Below, piece by piece: positions 7,660 to 16,319 of a stretch of DNA of 55,477 nt. Every line of letters starts with the position of its first letter. The first letter of the stretch is position 1. A program made the translations under genes and the position numbers. The DNA comes from CAWGCE01 sp964480915 (lineage in GTDB: Bacteria; Planctomycetota; Planctomycetia; Pirellulales; Pirellulaceae): NCBI GenBank assembly GCA_964480915.1, contig CAYZRS010000035.1, positions 1-55,477 on the forward strand, in the 5' to 3' direction. The notes under the pieces are model-generated. The model saw nothing but the letters and a program-made list of their open reading frames with translations, was not told the DNA's origin and searched no databases.

Positions 7660-8595
7660 CTACAGCTGTTCAGCAAAGGCCAATTGTAAAAGCTGAACTG
7701 AGCTGGGCTCTTGCAACGAACGCTTTATCGCTGACTGCTCTCGCGCCAGCTGCGTCGACAACTCTTCCAGCAATTCGAGTTCGTGTTTCTTCACGAGCAG
7801 ATCGCTCGAGAAGCTGGACTTGTCACTTACGGCGTCCATCGCGACGGCCAACTTCGCCTGCTGCTCTTCGATCATCTCTTGATAGACCAGCACCGCCTTT
7901 CCCAGCTTCTGCGCCTCTTCCTGCGCCGAGTCATCCTCTTCCGTGGCGTCGCTAATTTTCTGTTCTGCCTGGGCATTCAGCAGCTTGTCTTCCAACGACA
8001 CAATGCGAGCGTGAATGGCCTTCACTTCGGCCTGCTTGAGCGTTTCCTTTAACTCGTTCGAGGCGGTTGAAGCCACACCCAGCTCGACTTGCAGCTGGTG
8101 TATTTCATCGTTCAATTCACGGATTGTTTTCATATGCTCCGACTGCGTGCTGTCGAGCATCTCCAAGCGGGCGAACTTGTCATTCCGTTCGCCTTGCATG
8201 ACTTCCGTCTGGTAAGAATAGACGATGGCATTGATGATTTGAGCCGCTTGATCTCGCGGAATCTCCGGACAAGTCACCTTGAGGATTTCTGATTTCGCTT
8301 TGTATATCGGCTTGATTTGTGCCTCCAGCCACTCAACGGGGTCGGTTTGTTCCTTGATGACTGGCAGATTCGCGATCGCCGGATCTCGCAATGCTCCATT
8401 GATCACGAATGGAGAACTCAGCAAGGCAACTTGCGTGCGACGATAGACCTCGTATTCGCGTGTCGTCTGGCCAGGCTTCGACCGAATGCGGAGGAGCGCT
8501 TCAACCGGGTTCTCGTCGTTCGAAGCGCAGGAAGTCAGCAACGTCAGCGAAGCCAGAATGGGCAACTGCCAAATCAAGCGGGAACGGAATCGCAT
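7660..8595 (-). CDS. Lipoprotein with Wzz-like chain-length-determinant domain
   Basis: 311 residues. The ATG at 8595 follows TAGGAGAAAAACC, a clear Shine-Dalgarno site. The N-terminus is a lipoprotein signal ending LLTSCAS. The next ~110 residues resemble the periplasmic N-terminal domain of Wzz/GumC-type polysaccharide co-polymerases and tyrosine autokinases (YRRTQVALLSSPFVINGALR, then DPVEWLEAQI and KVTCPEIPRDQAAQIINAIV), and the rest is long coiled coil. Unlike Wzz it has no second membrane helix, no Walker kinase and no polysaccharide genes nearby. It may be an envelope spacer or a decoy of the exopolysaccharide machine. Convergent with ispG (25-base gap). Confidence 0.75.
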   Translation of the reverse strand: MRFRSRLIWQLPILASLTLLTSCASNDENPVEALLRIRSKPGQTTREYEVYRRTQVALLSSPFVINGALRDPAIANLPVIKEQTDPVEWLEAQIKPIYKAKSEILKVTCPEIPRDQAAQIINAIVYSYQTEVMQGERNDKFARLEMLDSTQSEHMKTIRELNDEIHQLQVELGVASTASNELKETLKQAEVKAIHARIVSLEDKLLNAQAEQKISDATEEDDSAQEEAQKLGKAVLVYQEMIEEQQAKLAVAMDAVSDKSSFSSDLLVKKHELELLEELSTQLAREQSAIKRSLQEPSSVQLLQLAFAEQL

Positions 8596-8893
8596 GGTTT
8601 TTCTCCTATGATCGTGGGCGTGAACGACGATGACAGGTATACGGTGCCAGGCTAACGTCCGTTCACATGACTCTACCGTTTTAAGTTCGAACACGAAGCC
8701 GAAAGCGAAGTTCGCAACTCTCGAGGTCACTTCAAAACGGGTGTGAGCACGACACACTGATCGGCCACCGACGAAGCAGCTGCTGCCATAATACCAGCCA
8801 TTGCAGTACCATGCGATCGGCCGCGGCCTAAGAAACAACGCCACGACGGCAGTGCGTCGTGGCGTTCAATCACATTTTTCGTTGGGAAGCGGC
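8596..8893. other. Intergenic, about 300 bp
   Basis: Contains the promoter region of the Wzz-like lipoprotein gene and, at 8837-8866, the hairpin after the M3 peptidase. No gene seen. Confidence 0.5.
8837..8866 (-). terminator. Terminator-like hairpin after the M3 peptidase
   Basis: Perfect 11-bp stem AACGCCACGAC / GTCGTGGCGTT with an 8-base loop, 28 bases past the stop codon. The minus-strand T-run that follows is short (GTTTC), so termination strength is uncertain. Confidence 0.6.
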
Positions 8894-11068
8894 TCAATCG
8901 ACCGGGAAGCCGCGTTTTCTCAGCAGAGCGCTCGTATCCACGTCACGACCTCGAAAGCGACGGAAGCCTTCCGCCGGATCGATCGTATCGCCCACGGAAA
9001 AGACGTTATCGTGCAGGCTCTGTGCAACTTCTTTGTTGAAGTAGCTGCCGACTTCTTCAAATTTCTCTGCCGCATCGGCCGTCAGGGCGTCCGACCAGAG
9101 GTAACTATAGTAACCGGCCGAGTAGCCATCGTCGGCAAAGACGTGGGAGAATTGGGGCGTCCGATGCCGCATGCAAATCTCACTGGGCATGCCAAGCTCG
9201 GCCAACGTCTTCTTTTCAAAGGCGTCCGGATCGATATCGACATCGCCGGCCAAGTGCAACTTCATGTCGATCAGGGCACTGCCTAGGTACTCAACCGTTG
9301 AGAAGCCTTGGTTGAACGTCGCCGCCTTTTCGATTTTGTCGACCAGTTCCTTGGGCAGAGGCTCACCCGTCTCGAAATGGACGCAGAACTTGTTCAGAAC
9401 TTCCGGCGTCGACAACCAATGCTCGTTCACCTGAGACGGAAACTCGACATAATCCCGCGCCACGGACGTCCCCGACTGGGAAGGGTACTCAACCTTTGAA
9501 AGCAGACCGTGGATCGCGTGACCAAATTCGTGGAACAGAGTCGTCGCGTCGTCCCAAGAGATGAGGACCGGCTCGCCCGGTTCACCTTTCACGAAATTCG
9601 AATTGTTCGAAACGATCGTGGAAACCGCCTTACCGTTCATGTTCTCTTGAGCACGATAATCGGTCATCCAGGCGCCGCTCCGTTTCCCTTCGCGGGCGTA
9701 CGGATCGAAGTACCAAAGTCCGATGTGAGCGCCGTCTTTATCGAGCACTTCCCAGACTCGCACATCGGGATGGAAGACGGGGACGCCGGTCACTGGCTTG
9801 TAGTTCAAGCCGTAGAGCTCGGTCGAACACCACATCATCGCCTCACGAAGCTTCTCCAACTGCATGTACGGCTTGACTTCATTCAGATCGAGATCGTATT
9901 TCGCTTCACGAACTTTCTCTGCGTAGAAACGATAATCCCACGGTTCGATCGTGATGTTGGCTCCTTCTTCATCGGCGATCTTCTGCATATCGGCAACCTC
10001 TTCCTTCACCCGAGCGACCGCTTTCGGCCACACCTTCAGCATGAGGTCCATCGCGTTTTGCGGATCCTTGGCCATTTGTGGTTCGAGTCGCCAATGCGCG
10101 TGCGTCTCGTAACCCAGCAACTTGGCTCGCTTCGCCCGCAGCTTCAAGATTTCAGCGATGATTGCGTTGTTATCTTTCTCGTCGCCGTTGTCGCCACGGT
10201 CGTAGTAGGTTCGCCACACTTTCTCGCGCAGCTCGCGATTTTCCGAGTTGCTAAGGAACGGTTCCATGGAAGAGCGAGTATTCGTGATCGCCCATTGGCC
10301 TTCTTTGTCGCGTGACTTGGCAGCGCTCGCCATCCCGCTGATGACGCTTTCTGGCAAACCGGCCAAATCGGCTTCGTCCTCAATCCAGGTGACGTAATTT
10401 TGTTCGTCATCCAGCACGTTCTGGCTGAAGTTCGCGAACAGCGTCGCCAGTCGTTGATTGATTTGTGATAGCGCCTTCTTATCGTCGGTGCTAAGCTTGG
10501 CTCCTTTCCGAACGAACGTCTTATACTGGTCATCGACGAGTCGTTTCTGAGCAACCGAAAGCGAGTCCATTTCGTCGCTTTCGTAGACGGCCGCGATACG
10601 GGCAAAGAGCGCCTCGTTCTGCGTCATGCTATCTTCGTATTCGGCCAGCATTGGCATGACGGTTTTTTGAATGTCGGGCATGGGACCGACGTTCAAATTG
10701 GATGCGTGCACGCCGAACATGTTGATCACGCGCGTCAGTGCTCGGCCCGAATTTTCCAGTGGAATGAACGTGTTCGCAAACGTTGCTGGTTCAGTATTCG
10801 AGGCAATTTCGTCGATTTCTTTACGAGCCATCTCCATCGTCGTCTTCAATGCCGGAATGAAGCGATCCGCTTGAACAAGATTCCAAGGCGGCACACCGCC
10901 GTAGGGCCCATCCCAGGGTCGTACCAAAACGGAATCCATGAATTCTGAGTCGCTCACCGCAGTGCCTCCATCCTGAGCCATGACTGGTGTATCGGCCAGG
11001 AACAAGACGAATGCCGCCAGGGCCGTTGTTCGCAGCACGCATGCAATTATCTGAGTGGTTCGTTTCAT
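8894..11068 (-). CDS. Exported M3-family zinc metallopeptidase
   Basis: 724 residues. A typical Sec signal peptide (AALAAFVLFLADTPVMAQ region, cleavage near 31-32) shows export. The catalytic signature is H513-E-F-G-H517 with the third zinc ligand E542 in ARDYVEFPSQ, as in oligopeptidase A / peptidyl-dipeptidase Dcp, and the C-terminus has the family FxRFRGRDVDTSALLRKRG ending. Members cut dipeptides or short peptides within a closed channel; this one would work in the periplasm. Length matches Dcp/OpdA. It is preceded by the kinase-TPR gene on the same strand with a 217-base gap, so co-transcription is possible but not needed. Confidence 0.95.
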   Translation of the reverse strand: MKRTTQIIACVLRTTALAAFVLFLADTPVMAQDGGTAVSDSEFMDSVLVRPWDGPYGGVPPWNLVQADRFIPALKTTMEMARKEIDEIASNTEPATFANTFIPLENSGRALTRVINMFGVHASNLNVGPMPDIQKTVMPMLAEYEDSMTQNEALFARIAAVYESDEMDSLSVAQKRLVDDQYKTFVRKGAKLSTDDKKALSQINQRLATLFANFSQNVLDDEQNYVTWIEDEADLAGLPESVISGMASAAKSRDKEGQWAITNTRSSMEPFLSNSENRELREKVWRTYYDRGDNGDEKDNNAIIAEILKLRAKRAKLLGYETHAHWRLEPQMAKDPQNAMDLMLKVWPKAVARVKEEVADMQKIADEEGANITIEPWDYRFYAEKVREAKYDLDLNEVKPYMQLEKLREAMMWCSTELYGLNYKPVTGVPVFHPDVRVWEVLDKDGAHIGLWYFDPYAREGKRSGAWMTDYRAQENMNGKAVSTIVSNNSNFVKGEPGEPVLISWDDATTLFHEFGHAIHGLLSKVEYPSQSGTSVARDYVEFPSQVNEHWLSTPEVLNKFCVHFETGEPLPKELVDKIEKAATFNQGFSTVEYLGSALIDMKLHLAGDVDIDPDAFEKKTLAELGMPSEICMRHRTPQFSHVFADDGYSAGYYSYLWSDALTADAAEKFEEVGSYFNKEVAQSLHDNVFSVGDTIDPAEGFRRFRGRDVDTSALLRKRGFPVD

Positions 11069-11285
11069 CGTTATCTGTCGCCTGTGAGAAGAAGAAACAA
11101 TCGCCGCCGGAACGGCCGAAGCGGTATTCTTGGTGATTTAAGCTGCCTTCGCAAGCGCATTGCTTCGACGAACGGGCCCAATTCGAACTCGATTTCGAGA
11201 AACGACTTTCGGTGACATGCGGCTTGCCACACGACCGCCGACCCAGCGCGGCACGCGGATCGCCCGCTGTCAACGGCTCGCACGG

Positions 11286-14153
11286 CTACGGCCGTTCTTC
11301 CGATATTTCTTTATCCGCCGCGAACGATTTCGCCACTTCTTTGGAAAACAGCTCGCAGTCATGATCGCCATCGAACGTGCCACTCGCCATCACTTCCTCG
11401 AATTCGCTCTGAAACCGCTTCGCAGTTTCGTCCGCGGACAGCCCTTGGTGGCTCATCGCCAGAATGGCCAGATCAATCGGGTAGGGCACATCGGCATGTT
11501 TGACTGACGCAGTCGCCGCGTCGATGGCCCGTTGAAAATTCGTCAGGCGAAATTCAGCAACAGCCAGGGTGTTCAGCAAGCTGACATTTTGGCTGGCCTC
11601 GGTCGCTCGACGCATGTCCTCGATGAGCTTGTCGGTCAGTCGCGAAGCCATCCCTTCGGTCGTCACCATCGTCCAGATGAGCTCATTCAAAGTATGCAAC
11701 GTGCTGGGGTGGTGCTCGCCGAGGCGACGCTGTTTCTGTTGGAGGGTCTCTTCTGAGAGCGATATCGCCTCCGCCGTTCGCCCCGCTTGCCGGTAGCCAA
11801 TCGCCAGGTTACTCATCGAGGAAAGCGTGTGAGGGTGATCGGGGCCGAGCACCTTTTTCCTCCGCTCGAGTGCCGTTTCATCCAGCTCGATCGATTCGTC
11901 AATCCGACCTGCGGCACGATAGCCGTTTGCGAGGTTACTCAGGGAAGTCAGCGTGCTTGGATGATCGTCGCCCAGCTGGCCCTGGCGCAGCGTTAGCGTC
12001 TCTTCCCACAGTTCGACAGCGTCCTGGATGCGGCCGGCGTAGTTGTAGCCGATCGCCAATCCGTTCATCGCAGCCAGCGTGTCGGGATGCTCCGTCCCCA
12101 ATTTACTTCTCCGCAATTCCAGCGTCTCTTCCCACAACTTGACTGCAGCGACGATCCGACCAGCGGCCCGATAACTGTCGGCCAGATTGTTCATTGAAGC
12201 CAGCGTGTCAGGATGGTCGGTGCCCAAACGTTGGCGACGCCGTCGGAGCGTCTCTTCGAGCAGCTTAATCGCCTCGTCGGTGCGACCTTCGGTGCGGTAA
12301 CCGAGCGCCAGATTATTCATCGAAGAGAGCGTATCGGGATGATCGGGGCCGAGTCCTTGCGTGCGCCGTTCCAAGACCTCTTCATCCAGCTCGATCGCCT
12401 TCGCCGTCTGCCCGGCCGCTCGATAACCGATGGCAAGGTTACTCATCGAGACCAGCGTATCAACATGGTCCGGCCCCCATTGGGCGCGGCGCTGTGCGAG
12501 CGTCTTCTCCCACAGTTCAATGGCGGCGTCGGTATCGCCGGCCGCACGATAACCGACGGCCAAATTGCTCATGGTCGTCAACGTGTCCGGGTGATCGCTA
12601 CCCAGCAAATCTTTTTGCAGCGCCAGAGTCTCTTGCCACAACGAGATCGCGGCTTCGGTCCGGCCGGCTGCGCGGTAACCGGTCGCCAGGTTGCTCATGG
12701 AAAGCAGCGTATTGGGATGCTGCTTACCCAAATCCTCGGCGGCCGAATCTCGCCAGCCCTCACCGGCTCGTATGGCGAGATCATATTCGCCCAGCCCGAG
12801 GAAACAACTTTGCAGTTGCTGCAACAACCGCCGCTTTCCAGCGCTGTCCAAAGCCGACTCATCCAGACTCTCATACGCATTCAAAAGCACTTCGTTAGCC
12901 GACATGTCGGCCTGCGTGCTAGAATTCGGATCCACGCTTTCGAACGAGTCAGCGACGATCTGCAAGATCTCCTCGGACCGAGTAACCGCCGCTTCGGCTG
13001 TGACCCGCGCTTTGTCTGCTTTGATTGCGTACGAGGCGATCGCGATCGAGGCGGCCGTCACCAACAGGCAGAATCCAGACACAATGCCGAAAGCGACTCG
13101 ATTCTTTCCCGCGAATTTGCGCAGTCGATAGCCGGCCGAAGGGGGCCGCGCTTCGACCGCCGATCCATCGAGATAGCGTTTGACATCTTCGGAAAAGTCG
13201 CTGGGGGTCGAGTACCGTCTGGTCCGATCCTTCTCCAGCGCTTTCATGATGATCCAGTCCAATTCACCCCGTAGGATCTGACGCAGCCGAGTTGGTTGAA
13301 TCTGGCGATGTTCGCCGATCGATTCCGTGTCGACCGTCGGCGAGCTCAGCCGATCACTGGGGCGAGGTGGCTCTTTGTCTCGAATGATCTGCAGTACTTG
13401 CAGCAGCGCGTTGTCTTTGAGGGCGTGCTTCTCAATCGGTGTGCTACCGGCCAGCAGTTCGTAGAGGATGACGCCGAGCGAGTAGACATCGGTGCGAGTA
13501 TCGACGTCCAACGCGTCAAGCCGCGCCTGCTCGGGACTCATGTACTGCACCGTCCCCAACACTTTGCCGAATTCGGTGAAAACGGTCTTGTCGGTGAGTT
13601 TCGTCTGATGCTCCAGCGCTTTCGCCAAGCCAAAGTCGATGACTTTGACATGAGGGCTGCCATTGTGAATGTGGACGAGCACATTTGACGGCTTGAGGTC
13701 TCGGTGGATGATCCCTTTGTGATGCGCATGCTGGATTGCATCGCACGCCTGGAGGAATAACCGCAGTCGCGCTTTCGGATCGAGCCTATTCAGATCGCAG
13801 TACTTCGTGATCGGATCGCCCTGAACGAGCTCCATCACGAAATAGGGCGTGCCGTCGTCCGCGGTCCCCGCGTCCAAGACCTTGGCGATGTGTTGGTGGT
13901 CCATCATCGCCAGCGCCTGACGCTCCGCCTCAAACCTTGCCAGCGTCTGCTTGTCGGCGACGCTCGTCTTGATGAGCTTGATGGCGACGCGTCGACGAAC
14001 CGGCTCTTCCTGCTCGGCCATCCAGACGGTCCCCATGCCGCCTTCGCCGATCTCTTGCAACAACTTGTAAGGGCCAATCTGACGAGAAGTCACCGCATCG
14101 TCCGTGCTGAGGCTCTTCGTTGACGCGGGCCAAGGTGTTTTGTCGCCGTCCAT
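11286..14153 (-). CDS. Membrane Ser/Thr protein kinase with TPR repeats
   Basis: 955 residues. Kinase domain at about 28-300: glycine loop GEGGMG 36-41, K59 of VAIK, H150-R-D152 with LKPSN, and D173-F-G. A membrane helix follows at about 355-380 (VAFGIVSGFCLLVTAASIAI). The extracytoplasmic part has eight full 42-residue TPR units of the kinesin-light-chain/TPR_10 type plus a partial ninth, each around DHPDTLxSMxNLAxGYRAAG. This is the common planctomycete Hanks-type kinase layout, in which the TPR tail presumably senses or docks a partner. No cognate phosphatase or substrate gene is adjacent. The tandem repeats give long spurious open frames on the opposite strand. Confidence 0.95.
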   Translation of the reverse strand: MDGDKTPWPASTKSLSTDDAVTSRQIGPYKLLQEIGEGGMGTVWMAEQEEPVRRRVAIKLIKTSVADKQTLARFEAERQALAMMDHQHIAKVLDAGTADDGTPYFVMELVQGDPITKYCDLNRLDPKARLRLFLQACDAIQHAHHKGIIHRDLKPSNVLVHIHNGSPHVKVIDFGLAKALEHQTKLTDKTVFTEFGKVLGTVQYMSPEQARLDALDVDTRTDVYSLGVILYELLAGSTPIEKHALKDNALLQVLQIIRDKEPPRPSDRLSSPTVDTESIGEHRQIQPTRLRQILRGELDWIIMKALEKDRTRRYSTPSDFSEDVKRYLDGSAVEARPPSAGYRLRKFAGKNRVAFGIVSGFCLLVTAASIAIASYAIKADKARVTAEAAVTRSEEILQIVADSFESVDPNSSTQADMSANEVLLNAYESLDESALDSAGKRRLLQQLQSCFLGLGEYDLAIRAGEGWRDSAAEDLGKQHPNTLLSMSNLATGYRAAGRTEAAISLWQETLALQKDLLGSDHPDTLTTMSNLAVGYRAAGDTDAAIELWEKTLAQRRAQWGPDHVDTLVSMSNLAIGYRAAGQTAKAIELDEEVLERRTQGLGPDHPDTLSSMNNLALGYRTEGRTDEAIKLLEETLRRRRQRLGTDHPDTLASMNNLADSYRAAGRIVAAVKLWEETLELRRSKLGTEHPDTLAAMNGLAIGYNYAGRIQDAVELWEETLTLRQGQLGDDHPSTLTSLSNLANGYRAAGRIDESIELDETALERRKKVLGPDHPHTLSSMSNLAIGYRQAGRTAEAISLSEETLQQKQRRLGEHHPSTLHTLNELIWTMVTTEGMASRLTDKLIEDMRRATEASQNVSLLNTLAVAEFRLTNFQRAIDAATASVKHADVPYPIDLAILAMSHQGLSADETAKRFQSEFEEVMASGTFDGDHDCELFSKEVAKSFAADKEISEERP
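11690..12733 (-). repeat. Tandem 126-bp repeats encoding TPR units
   Basis: Eight full and one partial tandem copies of a 126-base unit encode the 42-residue TPR repeats of the kinase. The DNA copies have diverged but keep segments such as those coding for SMSNLAIGYRAAG, so recombination between units could change their number. Confidence 0.8.
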
Positions 14154-14353
14154 CTATCGTTCGACCAATTCAGGACCCGGGAATAAAGCCTTACACACCC
14201 CCCATAATAACAAAAACCCAGAGCGCCCGGTGACCGGCCAAAACGCTGAGAATTGCCACAGCGAGTCAGGCGCCACAGGGCTCCCGCAGATGTCCGCGCA
14301 TCGAGAAGAATTCGCGGTGAAAAGCGTGCGAATCGCAAGGCATTTCACAACCT

Positions 14354-14734
14354 CTAACGCACCGCGACGACGACAAATGCGCCAGCGAGCACCCCGAAAG
14401 TACACCACACGCGAATCAAGACGGGCGGACGACCTTGGAACCACGCCATCAAATCGTCGATCCGCTGCCAACCAACGATTGGTAATACGACGGCCGCGAT
14501 CAGGCCCAAAACACCGATGATCCGCACAACCGCCGGAAATCCAGTCTGTGGAGCAGCGGCAATCAGGGTGGAGCCAAGCGCGATGCGAACGATGACCGCC
14601 AAGAACATGGCTCCCTTTTTCTGCCACGCCTGCTTTACGCCCCCAACCAACCACATTGGAAAGAGCACACCAAGCAGGCTCACGGTGCTGATTAGCAGAC
14701 CGAAAACAAGTAGCGCGTTCAAAGCCCAGGTCAT
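14354..14734 (-). CDS. Small four-helix membrane protein, unknown
   Basis: 126 residues, about four membrane helices (ALNALLVFGLLISTVSLLGV; GAMFLAVIVRIALGSTLIAA; VVRIIGVLGLIAAVVLPIVG; a last one at VWCTFGVLAGAFVVVAVR). The ATG at 14734 follows AAAAGGCAATGTC, a usable ribosome-binding site; a longer frame to 14794 lacks one. I do not recognise a family with a known function. It lies 200 bases upstream of the kinase gene on the same strand. Confidence 0.75.
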   Translation of the reverse strand: MTWALNALLVFGLLISTVSLLGVLFPMWLVGGVKQAWQKKGAMFLAVIVRIALGSTLIAAAPQTGFPAVVRIIGVLGLIAAVVLPIVGWQRIDDLMAWFQGRPPVLIRVWCTFGVLAGAFVVVAVR

Positions 14735-14903
14735 GACATTGCCTTTTGGGAACCGCTGAGAACTGCCCGCAGGACGGTGTTGCCTACGCGACAATCGAAT
14801 CTTAGTACTTGACCGCTAATCGGTCAAAAGCACGTCGACGCGACCCGCGGATGGGATCCTTCTCTCCCTTCGCCCGGAGGGCGCGAACGATTCGGCACGA
14901 ATC

Positions 14904-14936
14904 AAAAAAAAACGCCTGGCCGGTTTGGCCAGGCGT
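14904..14936 (-). terminator. Terminator of the PEP-CTERM gene
   Basis: Perfect 10-bp stem ACGCCTGGCC / GGCCAGGCGT with a 5-base loop, followed on the minus strand by eight T; 29 bases after the stop codon. Confidence 0.9.
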
Positions 14937-14964
14937 CTGTCGGTTTTGATCTACCCGAGGTGGA

Positions 14965-15942
14965 TTAGCGGCGTCGCACGGCAAACCCTAGCAAAGCCAA
15001 TGCCAGCAGAGAGATGGAACCAGGTTCCGGCACCATCACGCTGAAGTACTGATTGCCAGCAAACTGGTTGAAATCAATACCGCCGAGATTTCCGGTGAAC
15101 ATCCCACCACCATCACCCCCAAGATTTCCGGTGCCAGCAGGTAAGCCACCGAGGATTTGGTTCGAGTGAAAATTGTTATCGCCATTTCCGTAGGCGGCAT
15201 GGATCTTGATCTCACCGGTCGGATTGCCAAGATCGGCCAACGCAATCGAAAACTCGAGACCCGTCGTCACGGCTGCCGCGGCGACCATGTCGGCGGCACC
15301 CGTACCACCCATGACGCCCGCACTGTTCGTGTTGTTGAGCGCGAATTCTACATCTTGCGTGATAAAGGTCGTGGTATTGTTACCGCCAGCGCCGGGGCTG
15401 ATCACACCGCTTTGCACCGTCCCCGTACCGCCCGTTCCAGCACCATCGCCATTTACACTGGCGCTTGCTCCGCCAGCTCGATCGACAAGGTCCACCTCGA
15501 GCTGATCGGAAACACCTGCCGTGTTGCCGTGCCGCGCGAACAGGTGGTAATCGGCCTCAAAGCCGCTGTCGAACGTCAGCCCGTCAAAATTCGAGCTGAT
15601 CCATCCGCCGCCTGGATTGAAATCGTATTCCGGCGTTGCACTAAGAACATTTTCACCACCCGCCTTCGAGTCGATGAAAACGCTCATTTTATTGAAGTTG
15701 TGTTCGATGTTTCCCGTCAGCGCGACGTACAAACGTCCGCCGGACACGGTGGCGTAACCGGCGTTCAATTCGCCACCACCACCGCCGCTACCATCCGCGT
15801 CGCCAAATTGAGTTTGAACCGACTGCACGGCGATGGCCGCACCGTATTCTGCGTCAACCGTTCCGTCGACGACAACCGCCGAAGAGTTGGCGGTAAGAGC
15901 GCACGTGAGTGCAAGTGAAATCAGACTGAATCGTCGCATCAT
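14965..15942 (-). CDS. PEP-CTERM secreted protein
   Basis: 325 residues: signal peptide (LISLALTCALTANSSA), a Gly-rich beta-type body, and the C-terminal sorting signal VPEPGSISLLALALLGFAVRRR, that is PEP, a membrane helix and a basic tail. In such proteins an exosortase is expected to cut the tag and release or anchor the protein on the surface; no exosortase gene is in the window. The body contains a phrase pattern (GTVDAEYG..., ARHGNTAGVSDQLEVDLV) typical of choice-of-anchor planctomycete proteins without assigned function. Start ATG follows GGCGAGGACTA. Single gene with its own terminator. Confidence 0.9.
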   Translation of the reverse strand: MMRRFSLISLALTCALTANSSAVVVDGTVDAEYGAAIAVQSVQTQFGDADGSGGGGGELNAGYATVSGGRLYVALTGNIEHNFNKMSVFIDSKAGGENVLSATPEYDFNPGGGWISSNFDGLTFDSGFEADYHLFARHGNTAGVSDQLEVDLVDRAGGASASVNGDGAGTGGTGTVQSGVISPGAGGNNTTTFITQDVEFALNNTNSAGVMGGTGAADMVAAAAVTTGLEFSIALADLGNPTGEIKIHAAYGNGDNNFHSNQILGGLPAGTGNLGGDGGGMFTGNLGGIDFNQFAGNQYFSVMVPEPGSISLLALALLGFAVRRR

Positions 15943-16319
15943 TAGTCCTCGCCTTCATAAAAAACATCGTGGTGAGTCACCTTGGTTCGGGAGACAGAAC
16001 CGACTGCCGGTCCCTGCCGAATGGCTGCCCCTCGAAAGTACCATTAGAGGCTGGCAATGCTATTTGATCAATAATTATCAGGAGAAAAGGCGGCAGATTC
16101 TCGCGGATGCGAGATCTTCTTCCCTTTGGTCACGCAGCAGCTTCGATCGCGAGCGCCCATCGATTCACGTCAATCGTCCGGTCATCCAATCGCGACGGCT
16201 GCGAAAAGAGGCCGCCGCCTTCGCTTTCTCGCTGTTTTTCGACCAAAATCCTGAAAAACAGCGCTACGGCACACCCAGCGGGTAAGGAAATCCAGCGCCG
16301 GTGCCGACCGATCTTGGCC
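15943..16319. other. Intergenic with palindromes upstream of the PEP-CTERM gene
   Basis: No gene seen. A perfect 11-base palindrome GGTGAGTCACC is at 15971-15981, 29 bases before the PEP-CTERM start, followed by a GGTTC...GAACC hairpin. An AT-rich near-palindrome TGATCAATAATTATCA lies at about 16066-16081. These look like leader or operator elements, but no known riboswitch class is evident. Confidence 0.45.

Noticed and set aside
12213..13274. 353-residue plus-strand frame opposite the kinase
   Set aside because: A by-product of the TPR repeats read in antisense; no protein-like features.
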